NCBI RefSeq assembly: GCF_016741775.1
Contig: NZ_JAERRK010000006.1
Coordinates: 1-64,000, forward strand
Source of the DNA: Streptomyces actinomycinicus
GTDB lineage: Bacteria; Actinomycetota; Actinomycetes; Streptomycetales; Streptomycetaceae
Length of the DNA stretch: 64,000 nucleotides
Direction of reading: 5' to 3'
How positions within the stretch are numbered: the stretch's first letter is position 1; each line of letters begins with the position of its first letter. This document shows positions 23,431-31,708 of this stretch, piece by piece. The position numbers were made by a program, and so were the translations under genes. The notes under the pieces were generated by a model, which worked only from the letters and a program-made list of their open reading frames with translations, searched no databases and was not told the origin of the DNA.

Positions 23431-25452
23431 TCATCTGGGCTGCGTGCTGGTCTGGGACGGGCAGGCGGTTGAGCCGGTCGTCGCCGGGCGTGCGGGTACG
23501 GGGGTGAGGGGTGTGCAGACGGGTGTGGCGGCTCCGACGAGTTCGACCAGGCCGACGCCGCCGGTGGGCGGGACCAACTCGGACCAGTTGTTGGCCAGCC
23601 AGACGTTGCCGGACTGGTCGAGCTGGACGGCGGTGAGGTGCTGGATCGACTTGCTGCGGTAGCCGCTGGGCGGTGACAGCACGGAGCCGGTGGTGGAGCC
23701 GGGCGGGCAGGCACTGGTGTCCGCGCCGCACAGGACGGAGACGGAGGGGCCGGCGAAGCCGGCGACCCATACGCGGTCCGACCCGTCGATGGCTATGGAC
23801 CAGGGACCGATGGGCTTGGGCAGCTTGTACACGCCCGCGACCCTTCCGTCGGGCCCGAGTTCAGTGACCGAGTTGCTGACGAAGTTGGGCACCCAGACGT
23901 TGTTCCCGGAGTCGACGGCGAGCGCGAGGGGCCAGTCGAACGACGGATCCTTGATGGGGGAGAACGAGGTCGGTTTGAAGTCGGGACCGATGACGGTGAC
24001 GCTGCCGCCCACGTGGCCCTCGGGTACACGGGTGTCCATGAATTTCGCCCCGTCGAGACGGGCGTTGGAGACCCAGGCCCGGCCGTACCCGTCGATCTGG
24101 ACGGAGAACGGGTGGTCGAGGCCACCGCCGGTGATGGTGATCGCCTTGGAGGGGTCACCGTGGGGGTAGACGATCACGCTTCCTTGGCCGCGATTTCCCT
24201 TGAGACCGTAGAAGTTGGCGATCCAGATGTTGCCCTTCTGGTCGACCGCGGTGCCCTGGGGGTGGTTGAGGTCGCCGTTCTTGAACCCTGTGTCGGGTGA
24301 CAGCGGCTCACCGGTCGACGAGTACTTGGACATGGCGTTGCCGGCGTAGCTGGGCACCCACACGAACCCCTCGTGGTCGACGGCGATGCCCCAGGCGCCT
24401 GCCTTCATGCCGCCGCCACTGATGGGACTGTTCAGGGCCGGGTTGCCCACCGGGTCCTGCACGGTGACGTAAGGGCTGGGATTCCGTGTCCCGGGCAGCC
24501 AGTTGTTGGCGGCCCAGACGTTGCCCTTGGCGTCGAGGGCGATACGGCCGGGGGCGTAGACCTGGGGAGCGGTGTAGTGCAGGGCCAGGACCCAGGCCGT
24601 GGGTGCCCCGGCGAGCGTAGGGGTGTAGGTGTGTGCCTGTCCGGCCAGGGCGTACAGCTCGCCGGTGGCCAGTCTCGGGTTGCGGGCGAGGTTGAGCACT
24701 GCTTGCGCCGTGTCCGCCGGAGCGCCCCCGCCTTGTGGTGTCGCCAGGCGCAGCAAGTCCCGGCAGTGCCCGGTGTCTGCTCCCGGCGCGCAGAGAGAGA
24801 CGAGGTCGGCCAGGGTGCCGAGGGTGGCCAGGGTGTCGTTCTTGCTGCCGTTGTTCTGGTCGGTGACGACCTTGCCGGGCTTCCCCGTGGCGGGGTCGGC
24901 GAGGTTGTAGGACGTGGCCGCGGCGTTCTCCAGGCCGGGGCTCGGACCGGCGATGCCGTGCGCGTCGGTGAACTGCGCCAGTGCGTAGGCGGCGGCGACG
25001 GTGGTGAACTCGTTGACCGTGACAGCGGATTCGGAGCGCTGCGGCACCCCGCCGTCCGGTCCGAATCCCATGACGGAGCGCAGCCGCAGCGACCGGTCCC
25101 CGGAGGGGACGGCTTCGACGTACAGCACGGAGCCCGTGCGCTGGTCGGTCCGGAGCCGGAAGGTTCCGTTGGCGTCGGTGGTGGCGCGTCCCAGTTCCCG
25201 GGCCCCTTGCCGGTCTCCGGCGAAGAGCGTGACATCGGCGTGTGCCAAGGGCTTTCCCGCGCTGGTGACGGTCCCGTGCAGCGGGGGCGGGGTGCCGGGA
25301 GGCGTCGTAGCGGGAAGAGTCGCCGCGACCAGTGCCATGGTGGCCGACGCGGCCAGGGCGATGCCTGCGAGGGCGGGAGGCGGCTTGGTCCTGCCGGTGA
25401 CGCCCGAGGTTCGGGGCGTTGCTCTGCGGGTGTCTGTCCGGGGGGTGAACAA
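23431..25452 (-). CDS. Secreted NHL/Vgb-type beta-propeller protein with Ig-like N-domain
   Basis: About 673 residues. An N-terminal hydrophobic export segment (PALAGIALAASATMALVAATL, ~28–48) is followed by a carboxypeptidase-regulatory-like or Ig-like domain (~60–120, HGTVTSAGKPLAHADVTLF). Residues ~290–640 carry repeated blades with the motif D-x-x-G-N-V-W (LDAKGNVWAANN, VDQKGNIWIANF, VDSGNNVWVPNF, LDQSGNVWLANNW), as in virginiamycin B lyase or NHL propellers. The catalytic residues of Vgb are not evident, so a binding role is safer. TTG start at 25452 with AAAGG 8 nt upstream; upstream in-frame codons are possible. Confidence 0.8.
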   Translation of the reverse strand: MFTPRTDTRRATPRTSGVTGRTKPPPALAGIALAASATMALVAATLPATTPPGTPPPLHGTVTSAGKPLAHADVTLFAGDRQGARELGRATTDANGTFRLRTDQRTGSVLYVEAVPSGDRSLRLRSVMGFGPDGGVPQRSESAVTVNEFTTVAAAYALAQFTDAHGIAGPSPGLENAAATSYNLADPATGKPGKVVTDQNNGSKNDTLATLGTLADLVSLCAPGADTGHCRDLLRLATPQGGGAPADTAQAVLNLARNPRLATGELYALAGQAHTYTPTLAGAPTAWVLALHYTAPQVYAPGRIALDAKGNVWAANNWLPGTRNPSPYVTVQDPVGNPALNSPISGGGMKAGAWGIAVDHEGFVWVPSYAGNAMSKYSSTGEPLSPDTGFKNGDLNHPQGTAVDQKGNIWIANFYGLKGNRGQGSVIVYPHGDPSKAITITGGGLDHPFSVQIDGYGRAWVSNARLDGAKFMDTRVPEGHVGGSVTVIGPDFKPTSFSPIKDPSFDWPLALAVDSGNNVWVPNFVSNSVTELGPDGRVAGVYKLPKPIGPWSIAIDGSDRVWVAGFAGPSVSVLCGADTSACPPGSTTGSVLSPPSGYRSKSIQHLTAVQLDQSGNVWLANNWSELVPPTGGVGLVELVGAATPVCTPLTPVPARPATTGSTACPSQTSTQPR

Positions 25453-25549
25453 GGTCGGGGCCTTTCGTCGGGGCAGCACGAGGCAGAACCCCCGCCCGGG
25501 GGCCGGGGCCTGAGGCGCCAACGGGCTTCACAGTTCGGCCGCGATCGGG

Positions 25550-25996
25550 CTATTGGTCGCCGCTCTCCGGTTCGCGCAGCGAGAACCAGCCGACCTTGCG
25601 GCCGGCCAGCCAGATCAGGCCCAGGTACAGGTGCGGACCGACCTGGCGGATCTCGTCCCGTACGCCCCCGAACAGCAGGGACGTGTGGGAGTAGTCGATG
25701 ACGATGCACTCCTGGTCGTCCAGGCGGCTCGGGCCGGGTCCGACCATGGCGACGATGGACGAGATGTCCAGCGGTGAGAGTCGATTGCTCAGGTACCCGT
25801 CCGGGCTGAACACTTTCCCGCGCCACAAGAGCAGATGCACCACACCGGCCAGCAGCTGCGCCGCCGCAGTGCCTGCCCCCGGCAGGATCGCCATACCCTC
25901 CATCGGGCCTTTGGGGATCTCACCGGCCGGACTCTTGCGGAACAACTCCTCAAGCCGCTTGTCGTCGGACCTGAGCAACTCGCTGTCGGCAGGCAT
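25550..25996 (-). CDS. Hypothetical protein (148 aa), lipocalin-like beta-rich
   Basis: 148 residues. Starting MPADSELLRSDDKRLEELF, it has GKVFSPDGYLSNRLSP, IVIDYSHTSLLFGGVRDEIRQ and VGPHLYLGLIWL, alternating strands suggestive of a small beta-barrel. I recall similar uncharacterised proteins near oxidoreductases in actinobacteria but can name no function. The start follows AAGGAAG closely. It lies 97 bp upstream of the NHL gene on the same strand and may share its transcript. Confidence 0.65.
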   Translation of the reverse strand: MPADSELLRSDDKRLEELFRKSPAGEIPKGPMEGMAILPGAGTAAAQLLAGVVHLLLWRGKVFSPDGYLSNRLSPLDISSIVAMVGPGPSRLDDQECIVIDYSHTSLLFGGVRDEIRQVGPHLYLGLIWLAGRKVGWFSLREPESGDQ

Positions 25997-26443
25997 CACG
26001 ATCTTCCTTCTGGTCGTCGCTGGTATCCCGCTCCCACATTTCCGGACGTATTCCGACATTTCGACACGGAGGTGAGGAAGTCGTTTGCGCAGACCTGTGA
26101 ATCCGCGGCTTCCCCTCGCGGCCCGGCAGGCGGCGGTCCCCCGGCACGGATACGGCGGAATCCGCCCCGCGGGCATCCCCCGCGGGCATCCCTGTGACGG
26201 CGGGGGCACGTGCTCGCGCGGGAACCCGTGTATCCCGTGTATCCCATGTGTCCCGTGTATGAGCGGGACGGACTCCGCCCCTGAGGCGACCGGTCCAGCG
26301 CCCTGATCACTTTTCGGCTTTGACTCCGCCGCTTCCTCCATCGTGAACCCGCTCGGCGCGGCTCACCACCGCTGGTGAGCGGCTGCGGTACCGCACCGGC
26401 CGGCCGCCGGGATCGCCGCACGTGAGAGCCGGTCGGCGCCGGT
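25997..26443. other. Gap with a 9-bp minisatellite
   Basis: 447 bp without a supportable gene. At about 26226–26262 a CCCGTGTAT/CCCATGTGT unit is repeated four times. The promoter of the gene at 25996 should lie here. Confidence 0.5.
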
Positions 26444-27322
26444 TCACCAGGGCAGGGGATCCGGGCGGCGGGTCCACCACCATCCGTGGGGTGCGGCGGT
26501 GTCCGCCCCGGGCAGCGGCTCCTTGCCGAGCAGGCCGTCCGTGTCGTCGACCGTCAGGGCGGCGAAGAGGGCGTCGAGCGGCTCGAGGGCGTTCTGCAGG
26601 AGGACCGTCACGTTCTCGGGGAGCTGGTTGCGCAGGTGCTCCAGCTTGTCGCGTGCTGCGAGGCGTTCGGCGTAGAGGTCGGACGGATACCAGCCGGAGG
26701 GGGCCCAGGCGGCTTCCATCTGGCGGACGAGTTTCTCCCATGCGGCCAGGGAACTCCTCGCCGTCCAGAACGGCGTTCCCGGGGTGCCGGTCTCCTCCGG
26801 GTGCATGCGGTGCAGGTGCGCGGCGAAGACGTCACCGAGCGGGGTGGCGATCTTCAGCTCACGGACCACCTCGGGGATGCGCGCGACCGTGACATGCGGG
26901 AGCCGGTCGACGGGTGCCTCGACCCTGTCGATCGTGTAGCGGAGTTCTTCGTCGTCGGACTCGTACACACGGGACCGGGTGACGAGTCCGCTCTCCGTGG
27001 CCAGCCAGTACGCGCTCGGCAGCGCCTCCTCGGCGGGGAAGAGGACCAGGGCACCTGCCGCCCGGGCGAAGGCGGATGCCATCTCGCGTTCGCCGGGTCG
27101 TGGCTGCACCGACTCATGGACATAGATCTCCAGAGACGTGGACACGTCGCCCAGGACGGTCACCGTCTCGCACAGCACCAGGGCGTCCCAGTTGCGCAGG
27201 TCCTGGTCCGTGTTCTCGTCGGCGACGTCCACCTCCTGGACGCCCACGTGCAGGCACTGCGCGAGTGCGGCCGTGACGGCGTCGAGGGTCAGGGGCTCCA
27301 CGGTGAGGAGGTTGTACGTCAT
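26444..27322 (-). CDS. Probable immunity protein of the polymorphic toxin operon
   Basis: 292 residues, soluble, acidic, with no signal peptide and no family I recognise. It is the third gene of an operon: its ATG overlaps the stop codon of the toxin gene by four bases (ATGA). In WXG/LXG toxin cassettes the gene directly after the toxin normally encodes its antidote, and the acidic character suits neutralising a basic toxin tip. The N-terminal ~160 residues and C-terminal ~130 (from FWTARSSLAAWEKL) may be two domains. Function inferred from position only. Confidence 0.55.
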   Translation of the reverse strand: MTYNLLTVEPLTLDAVTAALAQCLHVGVQEVDVADENTDQDLRNWDALVLCETVTVLGDVSTSLEIYVHESVQPRPGEREMASAFARAAGALVLFPAEEALPSAYWLATESGLVTRSRVYESDDEELRYTIDRVEAPVDRLPHVTVARIPEVVRELKIATPLGDVFAAHLHRMHPEETGTPGTPFWTARSSLAAWEKLVRQMEAAWAPSGWYPSDLYAERLAARDKLEHLRNQLPENVTVLLQNALEPLDALFAALTVDDTDGLLGKEPLPGADTAAPHGWWWTRRPDPLPW

Positions 27323-28653
27323 GGTGAGTAGGTCCCGTTGTAAATGTCCAGGGCCTTCTGGACGGCCTCTGGGTTGTTGGTGAAGCGCGGGTTCCGGGTC
27401 AGCTGCGGTGCCGCGCCGATATCGCCCTTGGCCTTGGAGATCTGCTGGAGTGCGGCGTATTCGTTCCGGTCGAGCTTGACGATGCCCGTGCCACTGTCGG
27501 GGTACATCGTGCCCGTGTCTTCGACGCCGTACGTACGCCCGTTGATCTCGTAACGGCTGGTGGCGTCGTCCCAGGCGCCCTTGCCGGCCGCGATGTCGGC
27601 GATGTCCTGGTGGATGTCCTGCTCGTAGCCGCGGAGCACGACGCTGTTGGCCTCCCTGACGTTGCGGCCGCTGTGGGCGGCACCCGAGACGGTGTGCCGG
27701 GCGTTCGGGGGCCGGAGAGTCTTACCGCCCGCGGGTCCTTCGACGCCGCTCACCGCAGGCCATGGTCCCTTCCCCGCCCCGGCACCCCCGGCCCCGGCAC
27801 CCCCGGCCTCGGAGCCGCCGGTCCGCATCGCGTAGCCGTTACCCGCCGCGAGGTCGCCGGAGGCGCCCCCCAGCTCGCCCGGAACCCCGGCGATGGCCAT
27901 GCGAGGCCCGGGGAGATTGATGTCGATGCTGTCGAAGAAGCTGCTCAGGCCGCCGGCACGGGCAGCCCGGTACGTTGCGCCCGCACCGCCGAAGCCGCCG
28001 CCCAGGAGCGCTCCGTACACACCGGCCTGGCGGGCCTCGTCGAGGTTGAGTCCGTCCTTCTGTTCTCCCAGGGCGATGGCCATGGGCTGGGTGACGGCCA
28101 GGTCCACGGTGATGGATTCGACACCGGCGAAGGCCGCCGTGGCGAGGGTGGTGCCCGCGATGGTGGCGATCTCCTCGGTCACTGCGATGCCCAGGCCGGC
28201 GGCCATGTCCGCGACAGTGAGCGCGGCCGCCGCTGCCGCGCCTTCCGAGATGCCCGCGGTGAAGATGGCCAGGGCGGTACCGGCGACGAGGGTGGCGCCG
28301 ACGATCTCCAGCTCGTGTTCCAGCTTCTTCTTCGCGCTGTGCACGGCGTCCGCGTACGCGTCCAGCGCCTTGGCCATGTCCCGGGCGGCGGTGGCCAGAT
28401 CCTTCAGCCAGCCGTGCCCGTCGTGGTGGTAGCGACGCCAGTACGGGTCGTCGAAGGCGGAGATGGCCTCGCCCTTGTTGTGCTCGATGATGGAGCGCGC
28501 CGCCTTGTTGGCGGCGGAGGTGACGTCGTCGACGTCGTCGGCGAAGTCCCTCCACGTCTTCGCGGCGCGCCGTAGTCCGTCCTCGTCGGCGTCGGGCCAC
28601 CACATGCCCGTCAGGTCCTGGACGACCTTGCGGGCCTTGTCCGCGACGCTCAC
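27319..28653 (-). CDS. WXG-type polymorphic toxin (ESX/T7SS substrate)
   Basis: 444 residues. Residues ~1–120 form a helical WXG100-like export domain (MSVADKARKVVQDLTGMWWPDADEDGLRRAAKTW in parts; similar to the N-domain of CpnT-like toxins). ~116–185 is strongly hydrophobic and Ala/Gly-rich. A Gly/Ala linker follows at ~285–305. The C-terminal ~115 residues (from RNVREANSVVLRGYE) form a separate, more polar domain with RYEINGRTYGVEDTG, SGTGIVKLDRNEYAALQ and FTNNPEAVQKALDIYNGTY, which should be the toxin tip. I cannot assign its activity. It is preceded by a small WXG partner and followed by the presumed immunity gene, each overlapping by four bases. Confidence 0.7.
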   Translation of the reverse strand: MSVADKARKVVQDLTGMWWPDADEDGLRRAAKTWRDFADDVDDVTSAANKAARSIIEHNKGEAISAFDDPYWRRYHHDGHGWLKDLATAARDMAKALDAYADAVHSAKKKLEHELEIVGATLVAGTALAIFTAGISEGAAAAAALTVADMAAGLGIAVTEEIATIAGTTLATAAFAGVESITVDLAVTQPMAIALGEQKDGLNLDEARQAGVYGALLGGGFGGAGATYRAARAGGLSSFFDSIDINLPGPRMAIAGVPGELGGASGDLAAGNGYAMRTGGSEAGGAGAGGAGAGKGPWPAVSGVEGPAGGKTLRPPNARHTVSGAAHSGRNVREANSVVLRGYEQDIHQDIADIAAGKGAWDDATSRYEINGRTYGVEDTGTMYPDSGTGIVKLDRNEYAALQQISKAKGDIGAAPQLTRNPRFTNNPEAVQKALDIYNGTYSP

Positions 28654-29003
28654 TTGCCGTCGCCCTTGGTGTCGTGACCGACGTGGATCCGGCTGAACAT
28701 GCTTCGGACCAGCTTCTCGTTCTCGATGTGGCCGTCGGCCATGTCGACCATGGCTTCGCGGATGCTGGCCAGGCCGTCGGCCAGGATCTGGGTGGACTGC
28801 TCGATCTGCTTGACGTGTGGGCCGTAGGCCTTGTGGAACTTCTCGCCCTGCTCGTCGTCACCCCAGGGGGAGCCGGCCGCGGACAGCCCGCTTCTCAGCT
28901 TCGTGAGGGCTTGCGCGAGGGCAACGCTCTGATCATGGAAGTGCGGTGCCGTCGCCTTGAGATCGGCGATCTTGATGTCGAGTATCTCGCCGCTGTCGCC
29001 CAT
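28650..29003 (-). CDS. WXG100-like secretion partner
   Basis: 117 residues, helix–turn–helix hairpin type. The turn carries SPWGDDEQGEKF (a WxG-equivalent with W-G-D), flanked by two long helices, as in ESX substrates and DUF-type WXG proteins. It should pair with the toxin's N-domain for export by a type VII system encoded elsewhere. Its stop overlaps the toxin's ATG by four bases. It is the first gene of the operon. Confidence 0.75.
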   Translation of the reverse strand: MGDSGEILDIKIADLKATAPHFHDQSVALAQALTKLRSGLSAAGSPWGDDEQGEKFHKAYGPHVKQIEQSTQILADGLASIREAMVDMADGHIENEKLVRSMFSRIHVGHDTKGDGK

Positions 29004-29435
29004 GACTTGACGCTCCCCCTCCGTCTGCTACCCGAACACCTGACCCTAATGATCGTCACCACTTCACAGCCCTGCACTGTGCAAAGGTCCAGCAAAGGCG
29101 TGACGGACGGCCGTGATCTCAGTCACTTGCGCCGGGGTGGGCGGTGCGAGCAGGCTCGCCTCGGCAGCCGGCGGAGCATCGCGGCCTGACGCCGGCGACG
29201 GTGTTCACCTGCCCTCATGCGCACGAGCAAAGACGTCGTGTCCGCCCCCGCGCGAACTGTCGCCGGCTCAAAGCGAAGAGCCTGCGCCCCGAGAGGCATA
29301 TCTGTCACGGCGAACCCACATCTCCATGCCCGCCGGCGATAGGGTTGTCGCACGACGCGGATGGCGCCGGATCCTTCGGAGCCGGGTGCCAGGCACTCCC
29401 GGGTCCCTCGCCGCGTCCCCCGGAACGAAGGTGTC
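29004..29435. other. Divergent intergenic region
   Basis: 432 bp holding the promoters of the toxin operon (minus) and the MerR-like gene (plus). I see no operator repeats and no supportable gene. Confidence 0.5.
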
Positions 29436-29774
29436 ATGCCCGCTGAGAACGCCCCTGCCGCAGGCAGCCTCGACGACGACGACTATCCCGCCTACACCAT
29501 GGGCCGGGCGGCAGACGTTCTCGGCACCACCCCCGCTTTCCTCCGGGCCGTCGGCGAGACCGGGCTGATCACGCCCCTGCGCTCGGAAGGCGGTCACCGC
29601 CGCTACTCCCGCCGTCAGTTGCGCATCGCCGCCCGCGCCAGGGAACTGGTCGACCAGGGCACCCCGGTCGAGGCCGCGTGCCGCATCATCACCCTGGAGA
29701 ACCGGCTCGACGACGCCCTCCGGCTGAACCGGGAGATGCGCCGCGAGCTGGACGGGCGCGGCGCGGACACCTAG
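29436..29774 (+). CDS. Short MerR-family-like HTH regulator
   Basis: 112 residues. A MerR HTH starts at YTMGRAADVLGTTPAFLRAVGETGLITPLRSEGGHRRYSRRQL (in parts, ~27–70), followed by a helix (IAARARELVDQGTPVEAACRIITLE) and a short coiled end. No metal- or ligand-binding C-domain is present, so it probably acts as a simple DNA-binding factor. AAGG lies 5–6 nt before the ATG. It is located just upstream of a cold-shock gene, an arrangement I recall from other Streptomyces. Confidence 0.8.
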   Translation: MPAENAPAAGSLDDDDYPAYTMGRAADVLGTTPAFLRAVGETGLITPLRSEGGHRRYSRRQLRIAARARELVDQGTPVEAACRIITLENRLDDALRLNREMRRELDGRGADT

Positions 29775-30027
29775 TCCCGCCCGTGCGAATACCTGGTTCC
29801 GCCAATACAGATATACGGACTCCGGCGGCATGAGAATCAGCAGGCGTTCCCGGAAAGCACATAGCCACTTCCGGTCGACTGTGTTAGCGTGATACCCGTT
29901 GCAGTTTTGGTTACCAGAGATTCTTTTCTTTGCATAGCTTTCCGGATCTTTCCGGAGGGGTGATCATCGCGGCGACTCGGCTTCGTAAAGTGCGGAGACC
30001 GGCACTGCCCCCCAAGGGAGATTCAAT
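29775..30027 (+). promoter_or_regulatory. Promoter and long 5' leader of the cold-shock gene
   Basis: A 253-bp gap. The part from about 29905 is AT-rich for this genome (TTGGTTACCAGAGATTC, TTTTCTTTGCATAGC) and precedes a clean GGGAG ribosome-binding site 7 nt before the ATG at 30028. Long structured leaders are known for cspA-type genes; the transcription start cannot be fixed by eye. Confidence 0.45.
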
Positions 30028-30231
30028 ATGGCATCTGGCACCGTGAAGTGGTTCAACGCGGAAAAGGGCTTCGGCTTCATCGAGCAGGACGGTGGCGGCG
30101 CCGACGTGTTCGCCCACTACTCGAACATCGCCACCCAGGGCTTCCGCGAGCTTCAGGAAGGCCAGAAGGTTACCTTCGACGTCACGCAGGGCCAGAAGGG
30201 CCCGCAGGCCGAGAACATCGTTCCCGCCTGA
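30028..30231 (+). CDS. Cold-shock domain protein (CspA family)
   Basis: 67 residues, the standard CSD length. It is a five-stranded OB-fold RNA/ssDNA chaperone with RNP1 KGFGFIEQ (16–23) and RNP2 VFAHYS (34–39), and the family start [17 protein letters not shown]. It binds single-stranded nucleic acid and melts RNA structure during cold shock or growth. Ribosome-binding site GGGAG. It is followed by a strong terminator at 30276–30310. Confidence 0.97.
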   Translation: MASGTVKWFNAEKGFGFIEQDGGGADVFAHYSNIATQGFRELQEGQKVTFDVTQGQKGPQAENIVPA

Positions 30232-30275
30232 CGCTGACGCGAACTTCGCGAGCCACCGGTCTCGCGCAGCATGCG

Positions 30276-30320
30276 GCTGGGGCCCGCGCTCTTGGGGTGC
30301 GGGCCCCAGCCCATTGTTTT
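30276..30320 (+). terminator. Intrinsic terminator of the csp gene
   Basis: A perfect 12-bp stem (30276–30287 with 30299–30310) with an 11-nt loop, followed by CCATTGTTTT, a T-rich tail unusual for this genome. Confidence 0.9.
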
Positions 30321-30546
30321 ACCCGGATTTTCGCATTTCTCTTCGGCTCAATCTCGTGATTCCTCGCGCGGCGGCCCGCGCCGGCCGGAATTCCTCGACA
30401 TGCCGCCTCGAGGACGGTTCTCCCCAGCACGCCGACTGGAGCACGGCTACGCCCTGGGCGTCCTGGCTCTCGCCCCCTGACCGCCGTCCGGCCACCGTCA
30501 CGTGGCCGGTTCTCCGGTGTCCGTCCCCGCCCCTGTGGAGGCATCC

Positions 30547-30834
30547 ATGCGCTGTGTCATCGCCAGATTCCCCTTCGACCTGATCAAGAGTGAGGTCGAG
30601 CAGTCGATGAGTGGCGTCACGCCCGAACCCGTCACCGGTGTGTCCGTGACCATCGGCCGCCAGGTCTACCCCGTGATGCAGGTCGGGCAGGTGATCACCA
30701 GGCTCAACCGACGCGACTTCACGACGGGCGAGATGCGCCGGGCACTGACCCGCCTCGGCTTCACCTGCCAGGACGCGCGCCCGGTCATGCCGGCCCCGGA
30801 CACACGAGCTGACGAGAACACGCTCGGTTGGTGA
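30547..30834 (+). CDS. Conserved hypothetical partner of the cold-shock gene (95 aa)
   Basis: 95 residues, starting MRCVIARFPFDLIKSEVEQ, with a C-terminal half rich in Arg/Thr (TRLNRRDFTTGEMRRALTRLGFTC). I recall homologues directly downstream of csp genes in other Streptomyces; the function is unknown. GGAGG lies 5 nt before the ATG. The terminator at 30276–30310 separates it from csp, so it needs read-through or its own promoter. Confidence 0.75.
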   Translation: MRCVIARFPFDLIKSEVEQSMSGVTPEPVTGVSVTIGRQVYPVMQVGQVITRLNRRDFTTGEMRRALTRLGFTCQDARPVMPAPDTRADENTLGW

Positions 30835-30868
30835 CGCTTTCCGGAGCGACGAATCGCGGGCGCGGCAC

Positions 30869-31600
30869 GTGCAGGAACGGTCCACGTCCGCACCGGTCGG
30901 CAGCCCCGATACCCTCGGACCGCAAGTTCGTTGGGCCCTGTGCCACGCCGAGTTCGGAGTTCCGGCTGTGCTTTTCGACGTCACCCGCGGCGAACTCGCC
31001 GACGTCTTCGGCGAGGACCGGATCGCGACCGTGCCCGCCACCGCCTTCCCGCCCGCCGCCGCGGACAGTGAGGGCGCCCGCCTCCTGCAGACCGTAGGCG
31101 TCCCCACCGGGACGCTCCTGCTGCGTCAGCCCCACGAGGACGACGGCCTGCTGCCCCTCGTACAGGACGTCGTCCACATCGAGGACTTCGAGGACGCCCC
31201 GGCCGGCGCGGGTGACTGGCCCGTCATCGGCTGGCTGCTCAACGCGCACCTCGCCCTCGACCCCGTGTCCGGCACGGTGCACGCCTTCGACCCCGACGAG
31301 GAGGCCGTGCGGGAACTCCACACGGACGTCTCCTCCCTCGTCCAGGTCACCTTCCGCTTCCAGCGCCTGCTGGAGGAGTTCACCTTCGGCGACGGCGGTG
31401 ACAGGGACGGCGGCGACGACGAGGAAGCCGGCTTCGAGCGCCTGGACGGCGAGGTCGGCCGCATCCGTGCGGAGACGAGCGGCATCGACCCGCTCCCGTT
31501 CCAGGACGACGACACCGTCTGGTCCGTAGTGGGCGACGAGATCGCCATGGGCCAGCGCTTCGAGGGCAACAGCCCGGGAGCCCGCTCGCTCTACGGATGA
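30869..31600 (+). CDS. SUKH-4-like immunity-type protein
   Basis: 243 residues. It matches the layout of SUKH-4 proteins: an N-terminal region with ELADVFGEDRIATVP, a central LLRQPHEDDGLLPLVQDVVHI, then the G-W-x-x-N-A-H-L-A-L-D-P-x-x-G-x-V stretch (GWLLNAHLALDPVSGTVHAF) and a C-terminal helix SSLVQVTFRFQRLLEEF. SUKH superfamily members neutralise diverse toxins; orphan copies are frequent in Streptomyces. A strongly acidic insert lies at ~175–190. GTG start without an obvious ribosome-binding site. Confidence 0.65.
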   Translation: MQERSTSAPVGSPDTLGPQVRWALCHAEFGVPAVLFDVTRGELADVFGEDRIATVPATAFPPAAADSEGARLLQTVGVPTGTLLLRQPHEDDGLLPLVQDVVHIEDFEDAPAGAGDWPVIGWLLNAHLALDPVSGTVHAFDPDEEAVRELHTDVSSLVQVTFRFQRLLEEFTFGDGGDRDGGDDEEAGFERLDGEVGRIRAETSGIDPLPFQDDDTVWSVVGDEIAMGQRFEGNSPGARSLYG

Positions 31601-31708
31601 TCGCCAGGGGGCGGTGGGGCCGCACCCGACGAGCCTGAGCGGGAGGCGCGGCTTACGCTGACCGAGGGGGTGCATTCGGGTGAATCGCACACCGGAAGGG
31701 GCGCCCCG

